Shown: positions 1 through 7,020, counted from the stretch's first letter. The stretch: DNA of 9,436 bases from Chth-196 sp044370935 (GCA_044370935.1 JBILUQ010000142.1:1-9436), one strand, 5' to 3'. Numbers and translations: made by a program. Notes: generated by a model not told the origin, from the letters alone.

Positions 1-123
1 GATACACAAAAGGAATGAACTCACCGCCGCGGCGACTGCGCGAAAACTGATATACTGAAAAACGTTAAGCGCATGCATCCATTCCGGACCCGCTTCGCTC
101 CACCGGCTGAGATAATACATCAT
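1..123 (-). CDS. mraY: Phospho-N-acetylmuramoyl-pentapeptide-transferase MraY, N-terminal fragment
   Basis: Only the first ~41 codons are present; the gene runs off the left edge. MraY is the integral membrane enzyme that transfers phospho-MurNAc-pentapeptide from UDP to undecaprenyl phosphate, forming lipid I. The translated start contains NVFQYISFRAV, closely resembling the N-terminal NVFSYLTFRAI of E. coli MraY, followed by the beginning of a hydrophobic stretch (AVAAAVSSFLLCI). Two in-frame ATGs lie side by side at 123 and 120. The first gives an ATGA overlap with the murF stop and sits 9 nt after a perfect AGGAGGT, so I prefer it; the second would give a one-base TGATG overlap. Position directly after murF is the usual dcw order. 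Identity is well supported despite the short length; nothing can be said about the catalytic loops. Confidence 0.9.
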   Translation of the reverse strand, partial: MMYYLSRWSEAGPEWMHALNVFQYISFRAVAAAVSSFLLCI

Positions 124-1481
124 AGCCTCGACACCTCCTCGATCACGCGTTCCATCCGTGCGGACCGGCTGCCTTTCACAAGAACCACGTCACCTGGCCG
201 GATTTTTTCTCTCAACACACCCGACGCCTCAGCAACTTCAACAAAATGATCGACGTTCTGGGCGCCGCTACGCCGTGCCTCGTCGGCAATCCAATCAGCC
301 TGTTCCCCCACCGCCACAACCCAATCCACTCCATCAGCCGCAACTTTACCCACCTGCCTGTGCCCCTGTTCAGCAAATACACCTAGTTCACCCATCCGGC
401 CAAGAACGGCTATCCGGGCACCAGCAGCCGGCCATTGGGCTAGTGTGCGAAGAGCTGCACACATCGAATCGGGGTTGGCGTTGTAGGTGTCATCCAGAAA
501 ATTAATTCCCCGAATCAATCGCGTCTCCATGCGCCCCTTGGTGAGCTTCATTCCCCGCAATCCGTCGGCCGCCGCTTCAAGAGGGACGCCCAACGCAAGG
601 GCCGCCGCCGCGGAAAGCGCAGCGTTCTGGACCATGTGCAAACCAGGCACAGCGAGTTCAACCTCCGATCGCATCCCCTCGTAGACCAAACCAAAGCGGC
701 TCCCATTTTCTGACATATGAACATCCACCGCCTGAACATCTCCACACGAAAGGCCTGCACGCAAGATACGCGCGCTGGTCATACCCTCGATTAATCCTCC
801 AAACGGCCCTGTTGCCGGAAGCACCACGGTGCCCGATGATCCTATGGCAGCAGCGAGCGCACCTTTCTCAACGGCAATCGCCTGCTGGCTTCCCAGAAAC
901 TCAATGTGCGCCATCCCGATGTTGGTGATGATTCCGACCTCGGGCTGGGCCATTGCAGCAAGCGGCGCGATCTCGCCGGCATGATTCATCCCCATCTCAA
1001 TAACCGCCATCTCTGAGTCACGGCCGCCGGCAAGCAATGTCAAAGGGACGCCAATATGATTATTTAAATTTCCAGCAGTGCACCATCCGCTCATCCGCTG
1101 AGAAAGGATGGAAAAGGTAAAATCTTTTGTAGTTGTTTTTCCACTGGAGCCGGTGATTCCAACAACCCGGACTGGCAAAGTCTTGCGATATTCTGCAGCC
1201 AGACGCTGCAATCCTGCCAGCGTGTCCGGCACACGAAGCACCGACATTCCCTCTGGCACAGCACGACAACCCGCTTCGACGAATGCGCTTCGCACACCCT
1301 TTGAGAAAACTTCATCAAGAAACGCATGCCCGTCAAAACGCTCTCCGCGAAGTGCGACGAAAAGCTCCCCGTCCTTTGCAGATCTTGAATCGGTGACCAC
1401 GCGGGTAACCTCCAATGAGGGATCCCCATCGAGGACGCCTGCGCTCATTTCGGCAAGTTTCTGTAAAGTGAGCGGTTCCAT
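120..1481 (-). CDS. murF: UDP-N-acetylmuramoyl-tripeptide--D-alanyl-D-alanine ligase MurF
   Basis: This cytoplasmic Mur ligase adds D-Ala-D-Ala to UDP-MurNAc-tripeptide using ATP, completing the soluble pentapeptide precursor. With the ATG at 1481 the protein is 453 aa, the usual family length. It has an N-terminal Mur ligase domain (TDSR and LFVALRGERFDGH near residues 29-52), the P-loop GITGSSGKTT (~108-117), the MurF-typical AGNLNNHIGVP (~136-146), the IEMGMNHAGEI magnesium-site segment (~161-171), and the central/C-terminal motifs GRMETR (~316), DDTYNANPDSM (~330) and LVKGSRSARME (~433). A TTG at 1499 in the same frame would add six residues, but would lie within murE. The ATG starts one base after the murE stop, so translation is probably coupled; no clear Shine-Dalgarno is visible. 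No key residue appears missing. Confidence 0.97.
   Translation of the reverse strand: MEPLTLQKLAEMSAGVLDGDPSLEVTRVVTDSRSAKDGELFVALRGERFDGHAFLDEVFSKGVRSAFVEAGCRAVPEGMSVLRVPDTLAGLQRLAAEYRKTLPVRVVGITGSSGKTTTKDFTFSILSQRMSGWCTAGNLNNHIGVPLTLLAGGRDSEMAVIEMGMNHAGEIAPLAAMAQPEVGIITNIGMAHIEFLGSQQAIAVEKGALAAAIGSSGTVVLPATGPFGGLIEGMTSARILRAGLSCGDVQAVDVHMSENGSRFGLVYEGMRSEVELAVPGLHMVQNAALSAAAALALGVPLEAAADGLRGMKLTKGRMETRLIRGINFLDDTYNANPDSMCAALRTLAQWPAAGARIAVLGRMGELGVFAEQGHRQVGKVAADGVDWVVAVGEQADWIADEARRSGAQNVDHFVEVAEASGVLREKIRPGDVVLVKGSRSARMERVIEEVSRL
133..139 (-). promoter_or_regulatory. Shine-Dalgarno sequence for mraY
   Basis: Read on the minus strand this is AGGAGGT, a full match to the anti-Shine-Dalgarno core, inside the 3' end of murF. 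It is spaced 9 nt from the ATG at 123 and 12 nt from the ATG at 120, which favours the upstream ATG for mraY. It is the strongest ribosome binding site seen in the cluster here. Confidence 0.7.
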
Positions 1482-1482
1482 G

Positions 1483-2985
1483 TTAACGCGCCAACTCAAC
1501 TGGCCGGTTCTCGATCGCTGACTGCGCTATAGAAAGATCGCTGAAAGGCTCCACACGCGATCCGATGATCTGGGTGGTTTCATGTCCCTTGCCCGCAATC
1601 AAAACAATATCATGATCCTGAGCAATCTGTACCGCGCGGTAAATTGCTTCTTTACGGTCAAGGATCACTTCCATGGCAGCACCACGCATACCAGAGACAA
1701 TCTCTTCTGCTATGGATTCGGGCGTTTCACTACGAGGATTATCAGAGGTCACAATCGACCAGTCTGAAAGCTCTGCCGCGGCGGCCCCCATCAGCGGACG
1801 CTTAGCCCTGTCGCGATCACCGCCACACCCAAAAACGGTGATGATCCTGCGCGGATTCAATCCTCTGAGTGTTTGCAGAACGTTTCTGAGAGCATCGTCG
1901 GTGTGCGCATAATCAACAAATACCTTGAACGCCCTCCGGCCCGGAACTGCCTCTAGTCTGCCCGGCACACAAGGAGCCGTAGCCAATGCAAGCACCGCCG
2001 CACGCAAATCAACCCCCAACAAATGAGCAGCTGCAAGCGCCGCAAGAGCGTTCATAACGTTGAATCTGCCGATCAGCGGCAACCGAACCAGCCAGGACTT
2101 TCCCAGTGCATCGAGTTGAAAGCTGGAACCATTGAATTCGGTACGAATCGCGCTAACGCGGAAATCGGCACGTGATCCTTGGCCGAAAGTGATCAAGGAA
2201 ACACCCTCCCGCTCCAAACGCCCTGCCAGCTGAGCTCCGTAGCGATCGTCAATATTTACCACTGCAGTGCCCGGCTTGAATCGTTGATTGCCCAGACTAA
2301 CCAGCAAGGAAGACTTTACTTCAAAGTAGGCCTCCATCGTCTTGTGATAGTCCAAATGATCCTGCGTAAGGTTGGTGAACACGGCGGCATCGAATTCGAT
2401 CCCCCGAACGCGGCTCTGATGAATCGCGTGTGAACTCACCTCCATAGCAACAGTCTTGCACCCTGCGTCCCGCATTTGAGCGAGCAGTCCTTGGATTTCC
2501 AAGGCGTCTGGGGTCGTTCGTGAGGCAGGAATCGTGCGCTCACCGACCTTGTAGTGCACTGTCCCGATCAAACCGCAGCGCAGCATTTCTGTGTCGCATA
2601 TGTGCTGGATCAGGAATGCAGTTGTTGTCTTACCGTTCGTGCCAGTCACGCCGGCGACCCGCATTCCTTTGGATGGATACTCAAAGAATTTCTCCGCAAG
2701 ATCAGAAACGGCGATCCGCACGTCTGGCACTACCACGAAAGTTGCCTTTACAGAGGAAAGTTCCCTTTCTTTGAAAGCTTGAGCCGACAGCATGACCGCT
2801 TTTGCGCCACGCCGCACTGCGTCATGGATAAACGTCGTACCGTCTTGACGACTTCCCGCAATCGCCACGAAAAGTGAACTTGCCACAGCGCTTCGTGAAT
2901 CTGCCACGATGGAAGAAACCTCGAAGTCAGCACCTCCGCGTGTCTCAATCACCCGGGTTTTGGAAATAAGATCAGCGAGCTTCAC
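1483..2985 (-). CDS. murE: UDP-MurNAc-L-Ala-D-Glu:meso-diaminopimelate ligase MurE
   Basis: MurE adds the third stem-peptide residue to UDP-MurNAc-L-Ala-D-Glu with ATP in the cytoplasm. The 500-aa product has the family's usual length and all main motifs: the P-loop VTGTNGKTTT (~113-122), SRTTP (155-159), EVSSHA (182-187), TNLTQDHLDYH (204-214), a lysine at 224 in EVKSSL matching the carbamylated lysine, GCGGDRDRAKRPLMG (~387-401), DNPR (415-418) and GKGHE (465-469). DNPR is the signature for meso-diaminopimelate rather than lysine. The start is GTG, overlapping the ftsI stop as GTGA, with AAAGGA 7 nt upstream. One oddity is YAHTDDAL (~359), where most homologues have YAHTPDAL. Downstream, murF begins after one base. 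Confidence 0.97.
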   Translation of the reverse strand: MKLADLISKTRVIETRGGADFEVSSIVADSRSAVASSLFVAIAGSRQDGTTFIHDAVRRGAKAVMLSAQAFKERELSSVKATFVVVPDVRIAVSDLAEKFFEYPSKGMRVAGVTGTNGKTTTAFLIQHICDTEMLRCGLIGTVHYKVGERTIPASRTTPDALEIQGLLAQMRDAGCKTVAMEVSSHAIHQSRVRGIEFDAAVFTNLTQDHLDYHKTMEAYFEVKSSLLVSLGNQRFKPGTAVVNIDDRYGAQLAGRLEREGVSLITFGQGSRADFRVSAIRTEFNGSSFQLDALGKSWLVRLPLIGRFNVMNALAALAAAHLLGVDLRAAVLALATAPCVPGRLEAVPGRRAFKVFVDYAHTDDALRNVLQTLRGLNPRRIITVFGCGGDRDRAKRPLMGAAAAELSDWSIVTSDNPRSETPESIAEEIVSGMRGAAMEVILDRKEAIYRAVQIAQDHDIVLIAGKGHETTQIIGSRVEPFSDLSIAQSAIENRPVELAR

Positions 2986-4775
2986 CGACTTTTCCTTTCT
3001 TCTGCTTTTGCGAGAGGATTTGGCACTTTCAAGAATTCTGGCGATGGCGTCTTGTTTAAGTATCGCATGGCCCTAGTCGCAATCCGTGAGAAAACAGGCG
3101 CTGCAACTGTCCCTCCGTAGTTGGGAATGTTTCCCGTATGTGCGTCATCAATCAGCACCAACCCACACAGCTCGGGTTTATCCGCAGGCAGGAACCCGGC
3201 GAAGGAGACGACGTATTTTCCGTGCTCGTACCCGCCGTTGGGTGAGGTTTTTTGCGCTGTACCCGTCTTGCCTGCAACTTCAAACCCGGGAACGTGGGCC
3301 CCTGCGGCCGTCCCCTTCTTACTAACAACTTCCTTCAGCGCGGCCACGACCATTTCGGCAACCTCACTGGGGATCACCCGACGGACTTCCACCGGAGGAT
3401 ACTCAGCCTCGACTTTTCCGGTTGAATCTACAATCGAAGATATGATTTGCGGCTGCATCATTACGCCGCGGTTGGCTACGGTGCTCATCGCTGAAATAAC
3501 CTGCAACGGCGTTGCCCCCACTTCATGCCCCATCGGCACGTGAGTGATAGAGATTTTGCTCCACAAATGAGTCGGATGAATGATCCCCCGAATCTCACCT
3601 GGAAGAGCGATTTCAGTGCGCTCTCCGAACCCAAATCGCTTGATGTAATCGTAGAGCTGGTGACTCCCGAGCATAATCCCCATTTTCGCAACACCGATGT
3701 TGCTGGATTTGACGAGCACATCGTGAACGGTGAGTTCGCCGTAGCCGTGGTGGGAATCATGCAAAGTTGTTCCCGCATACGTAAACTTTCCGTGCTCGCA
3801 GTAAATTCCGGTGTCTGGCTTCACGAGCTTGCAGTCCAACGCCGCGGCAGTCGTAACAAGTTTGAAGGTAGAACCCGGCTCGACCATATCCATGATCGCA
3901 CGGTTTTTACGCGCTTCATCGGGCACGCCATCCCGCTGGTTAAGATTGTAGTGGGGCCGATTCACCATTGCCAGAATCTCGCCGGTGGACGGACGCATCA
4001 GGATGCAGGTCGCCATTTTTGGCCGAAACTGCGCCACAGCAGCATCCATCTCTGTTTCAACAATATCTTGCAGGGCAAGATCAATCGTGAGCTTCACGTT
4101 GCTACCGTCCCGAGCAGGCCGCTCAAGTTTTCGAAACGCCACCATTTCCTTACCCGTGCGATCGCGCTCCGTGTAGCGAAAACCATCATGACCGCTGAGC
4201 CATTGTTGCATCTCTCGCTCAATGCCCTCGACCCCGGCACCCGCGCGATTCATAAATCCCACAACGTGGCATAGCATCGATCCATTCGGATAAACTCGGA
4301 TAAAATCCTGCTCCAATGAAACACCACGGATCTTACGCTGTCCGAGCTCCTTCATGAGCGCCTCGGCGGTGAACTCCGGAACCTCGCGCTGAATCACAAT
4401 GTACCGCGAAGGAGCCATACTTTCGCGAGGGGCAGACCAAACCTCGCGGGCAATTTTTTGACGCACCACGTCCTGAGGCATCTGCAGATGTCGGGACAAG
4501 ACTTCCGCCAGTTCGTCAGGCCGCTTGGTGATGCTGGCGTCGACGATCACCGTCTTCACGGGCTCATTGGTTGCAAGCATCTCGCCGGTCGCATCAGTGA
4601 TGGAACCACGGCGCGCGGGTATTGCTTGGCGCGCTGAATGCTTTTCCAAAGCGAGCACTGAATAGTACTCGTGACGCGCCACCTGTAGATCAACGAGTCG
4701 CAGCGACACACCCGTGAAAAGCACGGCCGCAGTCGCCCCGATCCAAAATGCTCTTTTGCGCGATGAGACCCCCAT
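2982..4775 (-). CDS. ftsI: Septal peptidoglycan transpeptidase FtsI (class B penicillin-binding protein, PBP3 type)
   Basis: FtsI cross-links septal peptidoglycan in the periplasm, working with FtsW and the FtsQLB-type complex. The 597-aa protein starts with a short basic cytoplasmic tail and a single membrane anchor (~9-28). A class B dimerisation domain follows, with the RRGSITD motif (~55-61). The transpeptidase domain carries all three active-site motifs: STFK (Ser302-Lys305), SSN (357-359) and KTGT (503-506). There is no PASTA domain; after ~570 only a short basic tail remains. The ATG directly abuts the stop of the upstream ftsL-like gene (TAAATG), and the stop overlaps the murE GTG by four bases. 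Position between ftsL and murE argues for FtsI rather than the elongation enzyme PBP2 (MrdA) or a SpoVD-type paralogue. Confidence 0.96.
   Translation of the reverse strand: MGVSSRKRAFWIGATAAVLFTGVSLRLVDLQVARHEYYSVLALEKHSARQAIPARRGSITDATGEMLATNEPVKTVIVDASITKRPDELAEVLSRHLQMPQDVVRQKIAREVWSAPRESMAPSRYIVIQREVPEFTAEALMKELGQRKIRGVSLEQDFIRVYPNGSMLCHVVGFMNRAGAGVEGIEREMQQWLSGHDGFRYTERDRTGKEMVAFRKLERPARDGSNVKLTIDLALQDIVETEMDAAVAQFRPKMATCILMRPSTGEILAMVNRPHYNLNQRDGVPDEARKNRAIMDMVEPGSTFKLVTTAAALDCKLVKPDTGIYCEHGKFTYAGTTLHDSHHGYGELTVHDVLVKSSNIGVAKMGIMLGSHQLYDYIKRFGFGERTEIALPGEIRGIIHPTHLWSKISITHVPMGHEVGATPLQVISAMSTVANRGVMMQPQIISSIVDSTGKVEAEYPPVEVRRVIPSEVAEMVVAALKEVVSKKGTAAGAHVPGFEVAGKTGTAQKTSPNGGYEHGKYVVSFAGFLPADKPELCGLVLIDDAHTGNIPNYGGTVAAPVFSRIATRAMRYLNKTPSPEFLKVPNPLAKAEERKSR
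2993..2998 (-). promoter_or_regulatory. Shine-Dalgarno sequence deciding the murE GTG start
   Basis: The minus strand reads AAAGGA, 7 nt before the GTG at 2985, within the 3' end of ftsI. It supports the non-ATG start that overlaps the ftsI stop by four bases. The downstream protein begins MKLADLI, as expected for MurE. Confidence 0.6.
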
Positions 4776-5180
4776 TTATTGTCGCCCCGCTTGAGGGTTG
4801 GATACCGCTTGCACGTCATTTGCGCGAACTCCGTTCGCAATGCTGCCGTTGCCTCCCATAGAACCCATAGGGATTCGCACCAACGCAGAATCATTCACGG
4901 GAACAAGCTTGGCGAATGCATCCTTCTCCTGCTGCTGCCTTTTGCGCAAGGATTCGTAAGACGAAAGCATCGCGATGCGGGCGAGAATCATCTCGTCTCG
5001 GTTCGCAGTAGCCAGAATTTCGCGCTCCAGCTGCTTTTTCTGCTCCCCGAAGCGGTGCACCTCGTTTTTTGCATTCACGTAATAAAGACCTCCGGCACCC
5101 AGAACCAGGATTAGAAAGGAAAACAGAACAATCTTTGCTGCAGGCAGAAGATTCTCGTTTCGACGACGGTTGTGAGTCAT
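4776..5180 (-). CDS. ftsL: FtsL-like small bitopic division protein
   Basis: This 134-aa protein has a basic N-terminus (THNRRRNENLL), one strongly hydrophobic segment (~16-35, IVLFSFLILVLGAGGLYYV) and a charged, heptad-like region (~37-85) suited to a coiled coil. It ends in a Gly/Asn/Ala-rich, probably disordered tail (~104-134). That architecture and the place between rsmH and ftsI are those of FtsL, which pairs with FtsB and helps recruit and activate FtsW-FtsI at the septum. The sequence itself is too diverged for me to identify by motif, so the call rests on topology and synteny. The ATG at 5180 has no obvious Shine-Dalgarno; it follows rsmH by 38 nt, the largest gap inside the cluster. 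The stop abuts the ftsI start. The Gly-rich tail is unusual compared with the short E. coli FtsL. Confidence 0.75.
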   Translation of the reverse strand: MTHNRRRNENLLPAAKIVLFSFLILVLGAGGLYYVNAKNEVHRFGEQKKQLEREILATANRDEMILARIAMLSSYESLRKRQQQEKDAFAKLVPVNDSALVRIPMGSMGGNGSIANGVRANDVQAVSNPQAGRQ

Positions 5181-5218
5181 AGCGGGGTGGTGCTAATGTG
5201 GGAGGTTTGTTGAATCCT

Positions 5219-6226
5219 TCAGCAAGGCGGGCCGGAAGCAGAGGTACGCGGAAACGGTGCATCGAGCTTTTCGACTACACGCAATTTTGCGCTGCGAGAT
5301 CTGGGATTCGCCTTCTGCTCCGACTCGCTCGGAATGACGGGCTTGCCAGTCACCTTTTTGAAGATGCACTCCGGGTTGGCGCGAGGGGCGCTCCATTCAG
5401 GTCGATCGATAGTCGGGGTTGAATGACGCTGGAAGTACTGTTTGACGATCCGGTCTTCGAGGGAGTGAAAGGTGATCACCGCAAGCCTCGCACCAACGCG
5501 CAAGAGTTGCGCTAAACCCTCTAGCCCCCGAGGGATCACCTCCAACTCCCGATTTACCGCAATCCTCAACGCTTGAAATACCTTGGTAGCCGGATGCGTC
5601 TTGCCCCGGCGGGGCGCGACAGATTCCACCGAACGAACCAGATCAAAAGTCGACTGGAGCGGACGCACCATACGGTCACGCGTCAGGCGCATGGCTATTT
5701 TTTTTGCATTGGGCTCTTCACCGTATTCCCTGAAAATTCGCTCCAACTGCTCTGCGCTCGCCGTGTTGACCAACTCCCGTGCGCTCACGGGGTTCGATCG
5801 ATTCATCCGCATATCAAGAGGCCCGTCGCTTTGGAACGAAAAGCCGCGCTCCGGCGTATCAATCTGATAAGACGAAACTCCGAGATCCAATAGCGCCCCA
5901 TCGAGTTGATGAACGCCCATCGCCCCCAACACCTCCGCGACGTCGCCAAAGCTCGCATGCACGGCCATAAAACGATCACCGAACCTCGCCAACCGCTTTT
6001 TGGCGTGCTCAAGGGCATCTGCATCCTGATCAACCCCCACCACAATCGCGCCAGCTTCAAGCAGCGCCTCCGAATGTCCCCCGCCTCCAAGCGTTCCGTC
6101 CAAGTAGGTCCGGCCCGGCGCGACAAGCAACATCTGTGACACCTCGTCGAGGAGCACCGAGCGGTGATAAAACGACAGTTCCTCCGCACCGTTCTGGGTC
6201 TTCTTTGGATCAGCCATCTCGATCAT
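5219..6226 (-). CDS. rsmH: 16S rRNA (cytosine-1402-N4)-methyltransferase RsmH (MraW)
   Basis: RsmH uses S-adenosylmethionine to N4-methylate C1402 in the ribosomal decoding centre; its gene usually sits second in dcw clusters. The 335-aa product has the N-terminal YHRSVLLDEV, the SAM-binding DGTLGGGGHS (43-52) and VGVDQD (63-68), then LDLGVSS (113-119), RGFSF and DGPLDMRM (~127-141), the inserted-domain HPATKVFQALRIAVN (~211-225), TFHSLEDRIVK (~252-262) and NPRSRSAKLRV (~307-317). All family motifs are intact. The ATG at 6226 forms an ATGA overlap with the mraZ stop; a second in-frame ATG at 6217 (MADPKK) is a possible alternative start. The C-terminal tail after the last motif is short and Pro/Ser-rich. 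Confidence 0.97.
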   Translation of the reverse strand: MIEMADPKKTQNGAEELSFYHRSVLLDEVSQMLLVAPGRTYLDGTLGGGGHSEALLEAGAIVVGVDQDADALEHAKKRLARFGDRFMAVHASFGDVAEVLGAMGVHQLDGALLDLGVSSYQIDTPERGFSFQSDGPLDMRMNRSNPVSARELVNTASAEQLERIFREYGEEPNAKKIAMRLTRDRMVRPLQSTFDLVRSVESVAPRRGKTHPATKVFQALRIAVNRELEVIPRGLEGLAQLLRVGARLAVITFHSLEDRIVKQYFQRHSTPTIDRPEWSAPRANPECIFKKVTGKPVIPSESEQKANPRSRSAKLRVVEKLDAPFPRTSASGPPC

Positions 6227-6678
6227 AGCCCCACAAGGTCAGCAACCCGCTCGAAGGTCGCGTTTTCAGTCTGCTGAGTCTCACTCCAAGCCTTGGAGTT
6301 CCACAGTTCAAAAGTTTCGTGAGCCCCCACCAGCACAGCGTCTCCTTCCAACCCCAACTTCGCTGCCAAATCCTCCGGTAGCGTCAACCGGCCCTGCTTA
6401 TCGGAGACAACCTGGATCGAGCGGGAATAAAAGTGCCTCAAAAACACCGCCCGATCCCTCGGCGCAATCTCTGGATTCTGCGACAAACGTTCGCCGACTG
6501 CGCGAAACTGCTCTGGGGGCATCACCCGCGCAAAGAAACCGGAGCGATCCAAGATCAAAAAAAACTCATCCGCGTCGGAACTCCGCCAGCGCGAAGGAAT
6601 TGTAACTCTGTTTTTAGGATCTAGGGCATGACGGAACTCGCCCGAAAAAATCGGCGGTGAGTTCTTTGTAAATGCCAT
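6223..6678 (-). CDS. mraZ: Transcriptional regulator MraZ
   Basis: MraZ is a ring-forming DNA-binding protein of the AbrB/SpoVT fold that controls the dcw operon from its own promoter. The 151-aa product has the expected two tandem half-domains: HALDPKNRVTIPSRWR (~17-32) and VSDKQGRLTLPEDLAAKLG (~91-109), each holding the DxxxR DNA-contact motif. In the first motif the usual glycine is replaced by asparagine (DPKNR, residues 20-24), while the second keeps DKQGR (93-97). It is the first gene of the cluster; its stop overlaps the rsmH start. The ATG at 6678 has no recognisable Shine-Dalgarno. Upstream lies a 10-bp-spaced box array matching known MraZ targets, so autoregulation is the likely mode. 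Confidence 0.96.
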   Translation of the reverse strand: MAFTKNSPPIFSGEFRHALDPKNRVTIPSRWRSSDADEFFLILDRSGFFARVMPPEQFRAVGERLSQNPEIAPRDRAVFLRHFYSRSIQVVSDKQGRLTLPEDLAAKLGLEGDAVLVGAHETFELWNSKAWSETQQTENATFERVADLVGL

Positions 6679-6710
6679 AAATTACTGGAGTTAAATTGGT
6701 TAAAAAGCTC

Positions 6711-6744
6711 AAAATATGCACAGGACAAACCCAAGGAAATTCAA
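6711..6744 (-). promoter_or_regulatory. Tentative dcw promoter elements upstream of mraZ
   Basis: Between the MraZ boxes and the mraZ start, the minus strand shows a TTGAAT (6744-6739) and a TATTTT (6716-6711). Their 22-nt separation is too wide for a standard sigma-70 promoter, so this is only the least poor candidate. If TATTTT is a -10 element, transcription would start near 6704, leaving a ~25-nt leader and placing the MraZ boxes just upstream of the -35 region. Confidence 0.2.
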
Positions 6745-6779
6745 CCCACTTTGCCCCACACCGCCCCACTTTTTGCCAC
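6745..6779 (-). promoter_or_regulatory. MraZ operator: four GTGGG-type boxes at 10-bp period
   Basis: On the plus strand CCCAC occurs at 6745-6749, 6755-6759 and 6765-6769, with a degenerate GCCAC at 6775-6779. The minus strand, the operon's coding direction, therefore reads GTGGC-N5-GTGGG-N5-GTGGG-N5-GTGGG. E. coli MraZ is known to bind TGGGN repeats separated by 5 nt, and Mycoplasma MraZ binds AAAGTG-type repeats; two of the boxes here are preceded by AAA. The array lies 67-101 nt upstream of the mraZ ATG. Spacing of one helical turn fits a ring of MraZ subunits contacting one DNA face. Whether it represses or activates cannot be read from sequence, because the promoter itself is not clearly visible. 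Confidence 0.8.
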
Positions 6780-6904
6780 CTCTTTTCACATGGGTCAATG
6801 CTCCGAATGACAAAATCACATGTTTTTGACTCCAAAAGCCCCCCTTCGAAAAAGACTAAGAAAGAACTCCACCAGCACGGCGCCGTCCCTTAATCGCCAG
6901 CAGC

Positions 6905-6938
6905 GAAAAGGCCGCTCCCATAAGATGGGAACGGCCTT
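6905..6938 (-). terminator. Rho-independent terminator of the foldase gene
   Basis: An almost perfect hairpin: arms of 14 nt (6908-6921 and 6925-6938) pair with a single C/A mismatch and a 3-nt loop, including a GGCCG/CGGCC block. On the minus strand it runs into TTTTCG (6909 downward), the U tract expected of an intrinsic terminator. On the plus strand no T run follows, so it acts in the foldase direction. It lies ~100 nt after the foldase stop and before the dcw control region, insulating the operon from read-through. Confidence 0.8.
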
Positions 6939-6951
6939 CAGATCTTACGAC

Positions 6952-6966
6952 CTGCTAAAATAGCAG
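6952..6966 (-). other. Perfect 6-bp stem-loop in the foldase 3' region
   Basis: CTGCTA (6952-6957) pairs perfectly with TAGCAG (6961-6966) around an AAA loop (TTT on the minus strand). There is no following T tract, so it is not a terminator by itself. It lies between the terminator and another hairpin and may protect the 3' end of the mRNA. Confidence 0.45.
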
Positions 6967-6991
6967 AGTTGGATTTACGGACTCCGGCGGC

Positions 6992-7020
6992 ACTTTCGGG
7001 CGAATAATCGCAGCGAAAGT
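6992..7020 (-). other. Nested stem-loop just after the foldase stop codon
   Basis: ACTTTCG (6992-6998) pairs with CGAAAGT (7014-7020), and inside them GCGA (7000-7003) pairs with TCGC (7008-7011) around a 4-nt loop, separated by a 1/2-nt internal bulge. It starts 18 nt after the foldase stop. No T run follows in either direction. A role in mRNA stability, or as the 5' part of a 3'-UTR RNA, is inference. Confidence 0.45.

Noticed and set aside
1482..1499. TTG start for murF six codons upstream
   Set aside because: The ATG at 1481 matches the usual MurF N-terminus and lies next to the murE stop; the TTG would add six residues translated from within murE.
1108..1521. A 137-codon plus-strand open frame across the murE-murF junction
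   Set aside because: Antisense to well-identified Mur ligase genes, with no recognisable protein features.
3525..4274. A 249-codon open frame on the plus strand
   Set aside because: It lies entirely antisense to ftsI, which has all its catalytic motifs; the translation shows no domain and is a shadow of the ftsI codon pattern.
6785..6813. TTGTCA-17-TGTGAA as the dcw promoter
   Set aside because: The -10 hexamer matches consensus at only three of six positions; too weak to call.
6614..6835. A 73-codon minus-strand open frame covering the MraZ operator
   Set aside because: It overlaps the mraZ start in another frame, crosses the box array and has no resemblance to a known protein.
6696..6893. 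A 65-codon plus-strand open frame upstream of mraZ
   Set aside because: It spans the operator region antisense, has no good ribosome binding site and no family resemblance.
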